Positions 21,910-32,300 of a stretch of DNA of 51,675 nucleotides are shown in pieces. Within the stretch, counting starts at the first letter, position 1. The number at the start of each line of letters is the position of its first letter. The stretch is from a virus. The translations under genes were made by a program, and so were the position numbers. The notes beneath the pieces were generated by a model, which had not been told where the DNA came from, did no database searches, and was given only the letters and a program-made list of their open reading frames with translations. The stretch spans positions 1 to 51,675 of the IMG/VR virus record IMGVR_UViG_3300010160_000062. One strand, given 5' to 3'.

Positions 21910-23556
21910 TTATAGATTTGCTTGCCAGGTCCATGTTCCTGATTGCAAAGCAAACTGTCTTATCGAAGAATCATCTGTTACAAAAACTCTAACTATTGAA
22001 GTATTTAAATGTTCAGTATTAGGAAATATTTTAGACAAAAAATCTGCGGCAATTTGTGTATTTGATCTTGCGCCAATAGTTAACGAAATTGCTAACGGAA
22101 TTGTCTTAACTAAGGTATCTACATAGTCTTTATTAGTAGCATCGGTAGGGTTAACTGGTGTTGCTAGATTAATAATTGTTGAGTTACTAACATTAACTGA
22201 CCCAGTTCCTTTGGGATCCAAGGTAACATCGCCGTTTGGATTAACAGCATTAATGTAGCTAATAGTATTTCCAGAGACACCAATATTTGATACTTGAAGT
22301 GATGTCAGTGTTCCTATGCTGGTTAAGCCGGGCGCAGATATAATACCTGTTCCTAATGTGTTGTTTGAAATTACATCAAATCCGTTTATCTTGAAAGTTT
22401 TTCCGCTGACTAAATTTATATGTTCTGAACTTGTCCAACAAGATGTAGAATTTATCCAATTAAATGTTTTGTCGGTAGTGCCTTTTAAAGTGATGCCACC
22501 ACCGTCCGCAGTTGTGTTTGTTGGACTAGCAATTGCTCCTAATTCAATATTTTTATCGTCAACAGTAAGAACAGTGGAATTTACAGTGGTAGTTGTTCCT
22601 TCAACTGTTAAATCTCCTCTAATACGTGCATTGCCGTTAACATCCAAAGTAGATGTTGGAGAATCTGTATAGATTCCAAAATTTTGAGTTGATGCATTTA
22701 TGTGTAATGGATATTGTACTCCACCACTGCTAAGAAGTTGTATTTGAAAATTTTGATTAGTGGCATTTGATTTAACTTTAAACAGTGAAGAAGTAACATT
22801 TATTTCAGTGTTGGCGTTGGGTCCTAGTATCAAAGGTGTAAGATTCTGAATTGACAATGTGCCAGTAGATTGAGAACTGTCAGTTGTTGACACAAAGGAT
22901 TCTGGAGTTTTTAAAGTACCGTCGGCAGCTATTAAATTTTGAGCTTGGGATGCAGTAACATTAAATGCCATTCCGGATAACGATGTTGCTGTAAAACCAA
23001 CCTTGATTGTTCCAGAAATTCCAGCTATTGGATTTTTAGGTGTAAATGTATCTTTACTAAAAATACCCAACAATGTTTGAGCAACAAACAAATATACAAT
23101 AGTATGCTGTATTTCGTTTGAATCTAAAATGTTCTCAACTGTAAATCCAGTAATACCTTGATCAGCAGTATACAATGGTCCTGCTAATATTGTTGTTAGT
23201 CCGTCATTAAAATATAATTGTTGACGTACTGGATCGATCCATAAATCTCCAGATGTAATTCCACTCGGTGTAGTTGATGAAACAATTGTACCGCCACTTA
23301 CTACAAACTGTGCTCCATTATAGACCTTAAGCCGATTTTCAGTAGTATCAAACCATAACTGCCCTTTAAGTGGATAATTAGGTTGAGAAGAATTAGAAAA
23401 GTTTTCTAACAATTTAACAAAATTATCGTTAATAAAAACTCCAAACCCAGTTGAATTTTTGCCTATTAATGTTAAATCTGTAGATAACTGATCTATCGAT
23501 CCATCCACTACACTAGTTAACGACGAGCCGTCTGATTTAAATATTGTATAACTCAT
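21910..23556 (-). CDS. tail fibre or baseplate-associated structural protein, 548 aa
   Basis: Third member of the fibre family. The shared N-terminal domain is clear (GKNSTGFGVFINDNFVKLLE, PLKGQLWFD, RLKVYNGAQF). The middle contains STLDVNGNARIRGDLTVEGT and TVLTVDDKNIELG, a layout often found in structural proteins of cyanophage-type myoviruses. A region with GTGSVNVSNSTIINL, then NPTDATNKDYVDTLVKTIPL resembles the end of a fibre shaft before a trimerisation part. The C-terminus (RQFALQSGTWTWQANL) is short, so this fibre seems to lack a separate receptor tip. It overlaps the upstream gene by one base. Confidence 0.8.
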   Translation of the reverse strand: MSYTIFKSDGSSLTSVVDGSIDQLSTDLTLIGKNSTGFGVFINDNFVKLLENFSNSSQPNYPLKGQLWFDTTENRLKVYNGAQFVVSGGTIVSSTTPSGITSGDLWIDPVRQQLYFNDGLTTILAGPLYTADQGITGFTVENILDSNEIQHTIVYLFVAQTLLGIFSKDTFTPKNPIAGISGTIKVGFTATSLSGMAFNVTASQAQNLIAADGTLKTPESFVSTTDSSQSTGTLSIQNLTPLILGPNANTEINVTSSLFKVKSNATNQNFQIQLLSSGGVQYPLHINASTQNFGIYTDSPTSTLDVNGNARIRGDLTVEGTTTTVNSTVLTVDDKNIELGAIASPTNTTADGGGITLKGTTDKTFNWINSTSCWTSSEHINLVSGKTFKINGFDVISNNTLGTGIISAPGLTSIGTLTSLQVSNIGVSGNTISYINAVNPNGDVTLDPKGTGSVNVSNSTIINLATPVNPTDATNKDYVDTLVKTIPLAISLTIGARSNTQIAADFLSKIFPNTEHLNTSIVRVFVTDDSSIRQFALQSGTWTWQANL

Positions 23557-25712
23557 TATATGACCCCAGTAAAGATAATGTAATTAATAGTTTGATATGG
23601 ATTCATAATGCCAACTGGCTGACCGGTTGTAGATGAAATTACACTGCCACTATTTGGTAATCCTGATCCTGTACTGGAAGCTGGAAGTCCTAGTCCTGCA
23701 ATCGCATTTGGATCTGAACCAGCATTTGGTATTCCGGCAGCATAGTATTGAGCACTAGCACTGCTAAGATTATGTTTGTGGTCTGGAATATTTGATATCG
23801 CAAGTGTTACTTGTTGTACTCCGGTTCCTGATCCAACTAAATCTGCTGTAACATCCGTTACCCTGTCAGCTGGGCCACCGCCGGCATCGACTAACGTCCC
23901 TGAGCCATCTTTATATGGAACTGTTAAATTATTATCCATATTATCGCGGCCTAACGGAAATCTTCCTCGTAGATCAGGAAGTGCAAAAGAACTCTGGCCG
24001 TTTAACAATGATGCCGCTTTGTAAGTGTATCCTATTATTGCAAACAATGTGGGATAAACGGAAATTCGAACTTCGCTACCATCGCATAGTAAATAACCTG
24101 TTGGAACTATAGTTCCTGCAAATGGCATAATAACGCCCGGAGGAACGGTGGCCACATGATTAAGCAATGTTTGCTTAGTCATGTTTAATAATCCAGTACC
24201 AGGTCTAAATACTAAAAGTTCATCTGTTAAATTAGAATCAGTTGCCGACGGTTTGTTGGTAATTAAGTTTGAACTAATAGTGGTTGAAAATATTGCAGTA
24301 CCGTTTGCACTTTGTCCGTCAAAACTAACAATGTTACTAAGAACGTCACCTATCATACTAAATGCTGTTGGGCTGGATAACTTAGCGGCAGCACCGTTTA
24401 CACTACCTGCAAGTGATCCAGTAAAAGAACCATTAAATGTTCCTACGAAGTTTTGAGCATATATATTTCTAAATTTTCTTGTAGCACTGCCAATATCGTA
24501 TAGCCCATCTGCTGAGTCTGTGCCTGGCAACATAACTGCCCCAGCACTAGGATTGCCACTTATTAAATTATTAACTAAAATATTTCCGTAAGCAGAAACT
24601 GTTCCGCCAAAATTGGAATTTAAAGAAACAGTTAGGCCGCCGCGTGTTTTAATACTGCCAGTTACACTACTATAAGCAGTTGATGGAGTGTATACAGAAT
24701 TTGTTGTTCCTGTAACATCTAAACCTGTACTTACTGTAATTAAACCAGAAACATCTAAAGTAGAAACAGGAGACGTATTGTTTGGGCCGATTCCCACTTT
24801 ACCGGTTGCATCTAAATAGATAACTGATTGTGTTACTCCGCTGTTGTTTAAACTAAAATTGATACTGTTACCACTATTTTTAGAATAAAATACAGTTGAG
24901 TTGCCACTAGTTCCTATGTTAAAACTTAAATCACTGCCAACACTGATGCCGCCGTTTGATCGAACACTTAACGGAAAATTAGTAACACTAGATGCATCAG
25001 ATCTTAAAAAATTTGCAGAAGAAATTACATTAGTTCCAATTAGTAATCCATCCGACGATGTTGCTGTTCCGTGAAATCTTGACAAATTTCCAGCTGTTGC
25101 ATTATCAATCTGACTTAGATTTACACCCTGGTTTATTGTTGTAAATCCTTGAATTGATAATTTAGGCGTAAATGTATCTTTACTAATAATTGAAATAGGA
25201 TAACTTGTTCCGGATATTGCCGCGGATGCATACAAACTAATTACGCTGTGTGTAATATTATTGGTGTCTATAATACTTTCAACAACAGGGCCTGTTAACG
25301 ATCCCTGTGCAAATTGTGGACCCACTAACAACCAATTAGATCCTGAAAACAAGTATAATTGACTATTTGCAGTGTCTACCCACAGATCTCCTTGCAAACT
25401 GTTAGCAACTGCCGGAGCACTTGATGCTTTTTTTAACGATCCTGAATTATTCCAAATTGTGCCATCGTATACTTTAAGTGTACTTACACTTGTATCATAC
25501 CATAGCTGTCCTTGTACAGGATTATTAGGTGCTGTACTGTTTGCAAAATTTTCCAACAAATGTAAAAAATCATTAGCAATAATAGAACCATAACCTGCAT
25601 AGTTACGTCCTACAAATGTTAAACTAGTTTGATTATTAAGACTTTGATCTTGAACAGTTAATGGCTGTTTTGCAGGATTATTTGATTCTGTAAAAGTAAC
25701 TTGATAAGTCAT
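23556..25712 (-). CDS. short tail fibre-like protein with phage tail collar domain (gp12-like), 718 aa
   Basis: The N-terminal docking domain is of the shared type (GRNYAGYGSIIANDFLHLLE, PVQGQLWYD). A beta-rich shaft follows. From about residue 520 comes a phage tail collar domain (PF07484 type): VPPGVIMPFAGTIVPTGYLL, CDGSEVRISVYPTLFAIIGY, then FALPDLRGRFPLGRDN. The end carries SNIPDHKHNL and PYQTINYIIF. In T4 gp12 this layout forms the trimeric short fibre whose His residues hold a zinc ion and which locks the phage to the host surface. T4 gp12 has 527 residues, so this one is longer in the shaft. The start lies 3 bp after the upstream stop. Confidence 0.85.
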   Translation of the reverse strand: MTYQVTFTESNNPAKQPLTVQDQSLNNQTSLTFVGRNYAGYGSIIANDFLHLLENFANSTAPNNPVQGQLWYDTSVSTLKVYDGTIWNNSGSLKKASSAPAVANSLQGDLWVDTANSQLYLFSGSNWLLVGPQFAQGSLTGPVVESIIDTNNITHSVISLYASAAISGTSYPISIISKDTFTPKLSIQGFTTINQGVNLSQIDNATAGNLSRFHGTATSSDGLLIGTNVISSANFLRSDASSVTNFPLSVRSNGGISVGSDLSFNIGTSGNSTVFYSKNSGNSINFSLNNSGVTQSVIYLDATGKVGIGPNNTSPVSTLDVSGLITVSTGLDVTGTTNSVYTPSTAYSSVTGSIKTRGGLTVSLNSNFGGTVSAYGNILVNNLISGNPSAGAVMLPGTDSADGLYDIGSATRKFRNIYAQNFVGTFNGSFTGSLAGSVNGAAAKLSSPTAFSMIGDVLSNIVSFDGQSANGTAIFSTTISSNLITNKPSATDSNLTDELLVFRPGTGLLNMTKQTLLNHVATVPPGVIMPFAGTIVPTGYLLCDGSEVRISVYPTLFAIIGYTYKAASLLNGQSSFALPDLRGRFPLGRDNMDNNLTVPYKDGSGTLVDAGGGPADRVTDVTADLVGSGTGVQQVTLAISNIPDHKHNLSSASAQYYAAGIPNAGSDPNAIAGLGLPASSTGSGLPNSGSVISSTTGQPVGIMNPYQTINYIIFTGVI

Positions 25713-25715
25713 TGT

Positions 25716-26324
25716 TTACACTCCCACTAAGCCAGTTAGACTTTGTATACGCACTGTGTAATCTATCTGAATCAGACGATTTAGACTTTTTAACACAGGA
25801 TGAAAAATAACATGTGTTAATAATAATGTTGACCCGTCTGACTTATAACTTTGTAAACCAAGCTCATCAAATACAAAAGTACTTTCAGTATTTGTTGCAG
25901 TGTCGAATGCACTTTGGTCGCTAGGTTCGCCGTAATCTAAAAGACAAGTAACAAAAATATCAGTGTAATTGGTGCCAGTCACATGACGACTTTCAATAAA
26001 GTTTCGCGTTGGATCGGTATTTGTACTTGAATTATTATTAACAACTTTGACATATGTTTCGTTGTAAAGACTAGCATTTGTACCACTGCTGTTTGGTGTT
26101 AAATAGGTGATAATACCTGTTGGATCAATAGCTGTTCCGCCATTGCCAAATGCCATCTTGTAGATAAAGCCTTGGCCACTGTTAGCCATACTTTCTGCTA
26201 GGGCAATACTGATATTTTCGTAGTGAATTGCGTTGCGTTTATCAATATAAATTTCAGCGGAAACAGGATCATAAATTTTAATATGACCCTCTATATGAAT
26301 TCCAGTTGCGTCTTTAGTCTGCAT
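25716..26324 (-). CDS. putative baseplate/fibre-locus structural protein, 202 aa
   Basis: Unknown protein directly downstream of the giant wedge gene. Distinct segments are VSAEIYIDKRNAIHYENISI, FIYKMAFGNGGTAIDPTGII, TYLTPNSSGTNASLYNETYV and the C-terminal VIFHPVLKSLNRLIQIDYTV. The KMAFGNGGT/DPTG part looks like a conserved loop of a virion protein. I recall similar uncharacterised proteins near baseplate genes of marine T4-like phages. It has its own late-type element at 26345-26352 and a 3-bp gap to the collar fibre gene, so it may help connect fibres to the baseplate. Confidence 0.7.
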   Translation of the reverse strand: MQTKDATGIHIEGHIKIYDPVSAEIYIDKRNAIHYENISIALAESMANSGQGFIYKMAFGNGGTAIDPTGIITYLTPNSSGTNASLYNETYVKVVNNNSSTNTDPTRNFIESRHVTGTNYTDIFVTCLLDYGEPSDQSAFDTATNTESTFVFDELGLQSYKSDGSTLLLTHVIFHPVLKSLNRLIQIDYTVRIQSLTGLVGV

Positions 26325-26344
26325 ATCAATCTCTCTTTATCTTA

Positions 26345-26352
26345 TATTTAGC
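26345..26352 (-). promoter_or_regulatory. late promoter element (GCTAAATA)
   Basis: Minus-strand GCTAAATATAAG with its TAAATA core 21 nt upstream of the start at 26324, in the 55-bp gap after the giant gene. It keeps the core but not the preceding AA of the stronger sites. Confidence 0.5.
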
Positions 26353-26379
26353 TAGTTTCATTATCTGCTATTTTAATCA

Positions 26380-29300
26380 TTAGTTCTTGTAGTCAGAATA
26401 CCAAATACCAGGGCTTGCTCTTAGAAATTCTGCAATTTTGCTAGTATCGTTCTGTATGTTAACTGTATTATCCCAAGCAATACCAGTTCGTTTGACAACA
26501 GTAACCTGAGTTCCTGAGTTTAATAAATTAGTTAATCTTATTTGATTATTTGTTCCGTTTACTGAAAAATCTGCATCAAGCTGTACATCTCCTTCAGGGC
26601 TGTAAGGGCTATTATTTACATTGTGTACTTTGTACGGACTCTTTTTCAAACGTATGTTTCCAATAAAGAATTTCCAGTTAGCAGAGTCTATACTAAACAC
26701 TGTTGAACTGACATGATTTGCTATACATCTGTAAGTATAAGTCCCTACATTCACAATTGTTCCAATGGTGTAACTTGTAGAAGGAGTCCAAGTAGTTCCT
26801 TGATCATAGCCGCCAACAAACACTTCAATATCGTCCGATTGACCAAAATTTGCAGGAATTGTACTTGAATACCCGGCACTATAAGACCAAGTAGTGTTAG
26901 ATTTTGTTGGAGTAAACGACAAATCTATAAAGTTGGTGCCGTCCGACAATATTTGTTCAGTAATTGAAATTTCAGTATACGGAACAGTTTCTGACGGGCC
27001 AATATCTTGAACAAATGTTCCTTCTCTGTTTAAAGAATAAGCGCCTGTTCCTAACGTTCCTCTACGTAATTTTCCTAAGATATTTCCTTGTTTAGAAAAA
27101 TATTCAATCCTCTCTCCTCGTATTTCAATTACGCCTGGGCGATTTAAAGTAGGATTAGGTATATCAAAGTTATCTGCATTAGTGAGTACAATAGATAGAT
27201 CGTTTAATTTTAAATCCTGAGCAAGTGTTGTTCGCTTACTTAAACTTAGTCGTTTAAAATGTACACGATTCAGCATGTCTTTAAATTGCATATATGCAAT
27301 GCCAGATGTTAATACATTACTGCTAAAAGTAATCAAAGTTATTTTATCTGTAGAACTAGGTATAGTTGCTAGTTGAATAGTTTCTTTATCATCGTTTAAT
27401 TTGTAATCAATACTAGGAACTAATAATGTTGTATTTCTTATAACCCATATATAGTTGTCATCAACTACAGGCCTATCTAGTTTTATAGTTCCATTAGATA
27501 TAGATGTATATTCATAAAACTCAATTGTGCCAGGTGTTAATTCAAAATTAGATGTAACACTAACTGAAGTTCTCTCAATATCCAATATATTATGATTATA
27601 TGAACTAACAACCTCAACAATAGTGGCTAATGGATATACTGTTCCAAAAGTTATAGTTTTTAATGTGGGATTGTAAGAATAACCGCTTGAAGATGCTACA
27701 CTAACTACTAATTCTTTTCCTGAATATAGTGTGTATACAGATTGGTTAATTTTAATTTTAATACCACTCAAATCTATAGTATAGTCAGATCCTAAATTTA
27801 ATTTTACGCCGTCAGCAAAAATATTTATTTGGTCAACTGCTACAGAATAAGGTAATATCTTTTTAGAATCAAGTATGTAATTTAATCGATTATTTCCAAT
27901 TCTGAAATAACTGTTATTAGGTGCTGGAAGAATATTCTGTCCAGCTCTTACAATCATGTTTGACTCGTTTGGAGGTTTGTTTCCAACTGAAAATACTAGA
28001 GGATAAGTTGTGCTTACACCATCTATTGCAATTCTTTCTGTTTTAGTTACTGAAAAAGTTTGTTGATTACCGTTAACAATAGTAAAATTAATTAAAGAAT
28101 TTACAGGAGGAATTATTCCAAATCGCAATCCAACAGCATTAGCAAACTCATAGGTACTGTCAGTTTTGAATAATTCAGGAGTATAAATTTCCCCATCAAT
28201 ATAAACCAAAGTTGTTAAAGAATCTTGCCAAGGTGCTTTTGTTATAAACTCGCGAGTAGCACCATCACCAATAAAATAGTCAAGGTCAAGGATATTTGAA
28301 CCGTTAAATCCCATGTTAAAAATTGTAACTAGCTGGCCAGTAGTAGGTGTTACTTTTAAACTAACTGTTTTATTTTTATAATCAAATGTATAATCATCGT
28401 CAAGAGATTTTATATTGTTTCCAACTTTTACAATAATTGCTGTATTGCTATTGGGATAGATAGGTAAAGTAAAATCTTTTGTTACTCCGTTACTAATAAA
28501 ATTACTAATTTTAATATTAGACGAACCCGACTGTGGTCTATCAAATACTTTGATAGCAACTGAATCTACCACTTGTCCTGGCACGACTTCTTCAGGCGCT
28601 GGGCTACTGGTTGGTGTCACAAACCCGTCACCATCTACTAAGATATCGTCTGCGGCCAAGCCTGTAGCAGTACTGTACGCAAGATCTCCACCTTTGATAG
28701 AAGTATCATAATCGTTTTCTGAAGGAGCAACTGATCCATCACTAGTGCTCTTACGTAAAATAAACGCATCTCCTGATGCAACCACAAACGTATTTGGAAT
28801 TGTAAATGTGGCAGAAGTTCCGTTTGCAACTGGAGTAGTTAAAATTGCAGTTGTATTTGTTTGGCCTGACGTTCCGTAAGCAGGATCGTCCAATCTAGTT
28901 GGATTAATTTTACCGGTAATCTTAAGAACAACTCCAGACGTTAACGGATTAGTTAGTGACAATGTTCCGTTGGCATTGATAATTACATCATTTGGTTCTA
29001 TCAATGTTCTAGTAGCTGTGATGTTTGTGTTATTTGGTATATTTGCATATAACACTTTGTTAATGCTGATAGTTGTGCTATTGATAATTCCTGTAATTAC
29101 TGTGTCATATGTAAAAGTAGATACTGTAGCACAAGCCAACACATCGCCAACATATAAAATTGCGGTGTTGTTAACAGTCAATTTAGTACTACCAGCATAG
29201 TTGTACGAAAATATCAAAGTTCCCGATGGGGTGCTGTCTGGTGCGGCATTTAATAACACTGTAGTAGAATCAATGATTGCTGTTACTGTTCGAGTTCTTG

Positions 29301-32300
29301 GGAAACCAGTTCCCTGAACCGCCATACCAATCACTATACCAGTTGTGGTTGAAACTTTTAATGTAGTATCATAACTACCAGTCAATGATGTAACAGATAT
29401 ACCAGAAGTAGTTACTGTAGTTATTGTAGTTGCGATTGGTGCGTTTGCAAGAATATTATAAGTAAACTCTGTTAATATCCCATTTAATGTGTATGTATCA
29501 ACATTGTTTTTTATATGATAAATGTTAATTGCTGTGCCTGCTGCCGGAATATACGGCATTGTGAACGAATATGTGTTTGCGTCCACTGTTACAAAAAAAT
29601 CATCAAATGTAGGATCAAAGTTATCCCATTTATCTTGAAAGAATGGAGACGAATCCCATCCAGCTAACACATTAAATCCAAGGCCATTAACAACAACTCC
29701 GCCGTAATCAATTCCGGTCATTAATTGACTTAAATCTCTACCTAGCTGACCAACTCCTGGAGTATAATAATACTGAATTCTATCTGGCGCATTTAAAACC
29801 GTTTCGTCTATGTTATACTCAATAACAACCGTTGCATTGTTAGAAGGAGCATAGCCTACTGCAAATGTTATTTGTCCGTAATAAGAAGTAAATCCTTTTG
29901 TAGTTGATGTTATGGTTTTTAATTTATAGTTTTCTCGTAGCACAGGAACGTTGTTCACGGTAACTCTAGATTTTCCAATACGAATATCTGGAGCCCATTT
30001 TAAATTAAATTGTAAAGTATTACCGTTACCTGTATATGTTTCAACTTGTTCGATCTGTGTTACATAATTTGTTTGCGTTGTTCTATCAAATTTAATTCCA
30101 ATATGGGCAGTTCTTACAACACTGTTTCCAATTATTGCAATTGCTTTTGCCTGTTTACCGGTAACAGAATAACCGCCGTCGATGGTAATTATAGGAGCTT
30201 GTAAATACCCAGTTCCCGGAGTTAACAATATAATCCTATTAACTTTTCCATTAGTAAAAAATGCCCTAGCTGTTGCACCTGTGCCTGTTGGGCTAGCAAT
30301 AGTTACTGTTGGTTCCAAATAGTATCCAGAGCCAGCATCGACGATAACTATTTCAGTAATACTAAATCCACTATTATCTAGCCAAAATTTCCAAGGATAA
30401 TTTTGTATACTTGCGTTGTCTGATTGGATAACTCCGTTGTTTACTGTAACATTAATTAATTCAATATTTCCAGTAGTACTGTTATAAATTGGTTGTAGAT
30501 CAAAATCAGTTATTGGTAGTTGCGCAGTATCTAATCCGTCATAGTTACTAACATATTCTCTAATTTTAGTTTTGTAAGGTTTTACTTCATTTACGTAATC
30601 TTCAAAATTAGATAAATTATCAACAGGATAATTTACTGGCTGATCAAGCATACCTATGTTGTGTTGAGCTTTTACAAAACTGGTTTTAAAAATCCAATCT
30701 ACATATAATTGTTCGCTAAACACATATCGAACGCTTTCAAAAAATAAATCTAAATAATTTTGTTTTAATTCGTTAATAAAGATTTTATTTTTAATTACAT
30801 TTAAAATAGTTTTTAATTCAACACTAGCAACAACGTCAAACGAATCGCCGTCGTATATGTTTGAATCATAACCCACATTGGTACCAGTAAATTGATACAA
30901 AGATGGGCTTAACTGAATTGTGCCGTTTTCTATTCCAACAACTTGATAAGATTCAGTCCAGTCAACACTGGTTGAATTATTATATTTTTCTAAGAGCAAC
31001 CAGCCGCCGTTATTAGCAATTCTTATTTTAACAATATCTCCAATAGCAGAATTGATTGAATTTAAATTAACAAATGTATCAACTGCATAATCCGGGCTTA
31101 CAAACTGATTAAAACCAGTTGCGTACCAGTTGGCATATTCCCAATATTGTCTTACATCGTAACTTTGTGTTAATGTGCGTGACCAAACTTTGTATATATT
31201 ATCGTAAGAATATATACTCCAATGATTAGACGCTTGTGTATCACTGTGTACTAACACAGAATAATTTCTAACTGATAATTTAGTTGTATGGCCGTATCCT
31301 TCACCTTGTGATGTTATAGTCACTCCTGTAACTTGTCCAAGCGTGTTTATAATTGTTTTAATTTCAGCGCCAATTCCTGCACCAGAAATTTTCACAAAAG
31401 GCGCAACTAGATAACCTTTGCCGCTTACAGTAATAAGAACATCTACTATCTTACCGTCAACAATAACTGGGGTCAAACTTGGCGGAATAAAACCAGTTAT
31501 GTTTGCATATTCTAATTCTAAATCAGTATCCAATACAGTATCATATAAACCATAAACAATATTTGGTTCTTCATCAAACGAATCTAAATCAGAAATATCA
31601 CTATTTTCTGCAATTTGTTCTGTAATAAATAATCGATTTGCAGTTTCAACAAATTGTTTAAGTGCTTCAAATCGATTTACAAACATGCTTTGTCTTGGTC
31701 TATTTTCAATACCGTATTTTAATTTAGTAGGCAAAGACATATCAGGGACTAATAATCCTTTGCTGTCTGTACCGCTCAAACTATCAAACCATTTTTGTTC
31801 TATAGTGTTTGGAATATTAGTTGTAGGATCGTTGCTAATTAATTTGTACTGATTGTGAATATTTTGATCAGTAATTCCTGTAGTCCAGTATTCAATGGAC
31901 AATACAACATCTCTGTCATTTAGATAAGGTTTAACATTTGTAAGACTAAAAGAATTTAGTCCTGTTAATGCAAGATAACTATATCCTTGTCCTCGTGGAT
32001 TGGAAATTAAACTAGAAACATTTGACGCTGAAATTTTTCTTCCTATAACATCAGGAATAACTTTTTTGTTCTTAACCCAAAAATAATATTTGTTTTTAAA
32101 AGTTTTACTAATTTTGTCGTAAATTTGTTTTGTAGCATATACTGTATCTCCATACAAAGACTGACCGCTAATATCCAAAGTGATACCAGCTGGAGTATCT
32201 GCCTGGGCGTCCCATTTGCTTGGCAATAAGTTAGTTTCAACCCATTCGTAAATATCAATAGTTGATCCGGTTGCTAGTGTATTCCATGTGCTGTTTCGAT

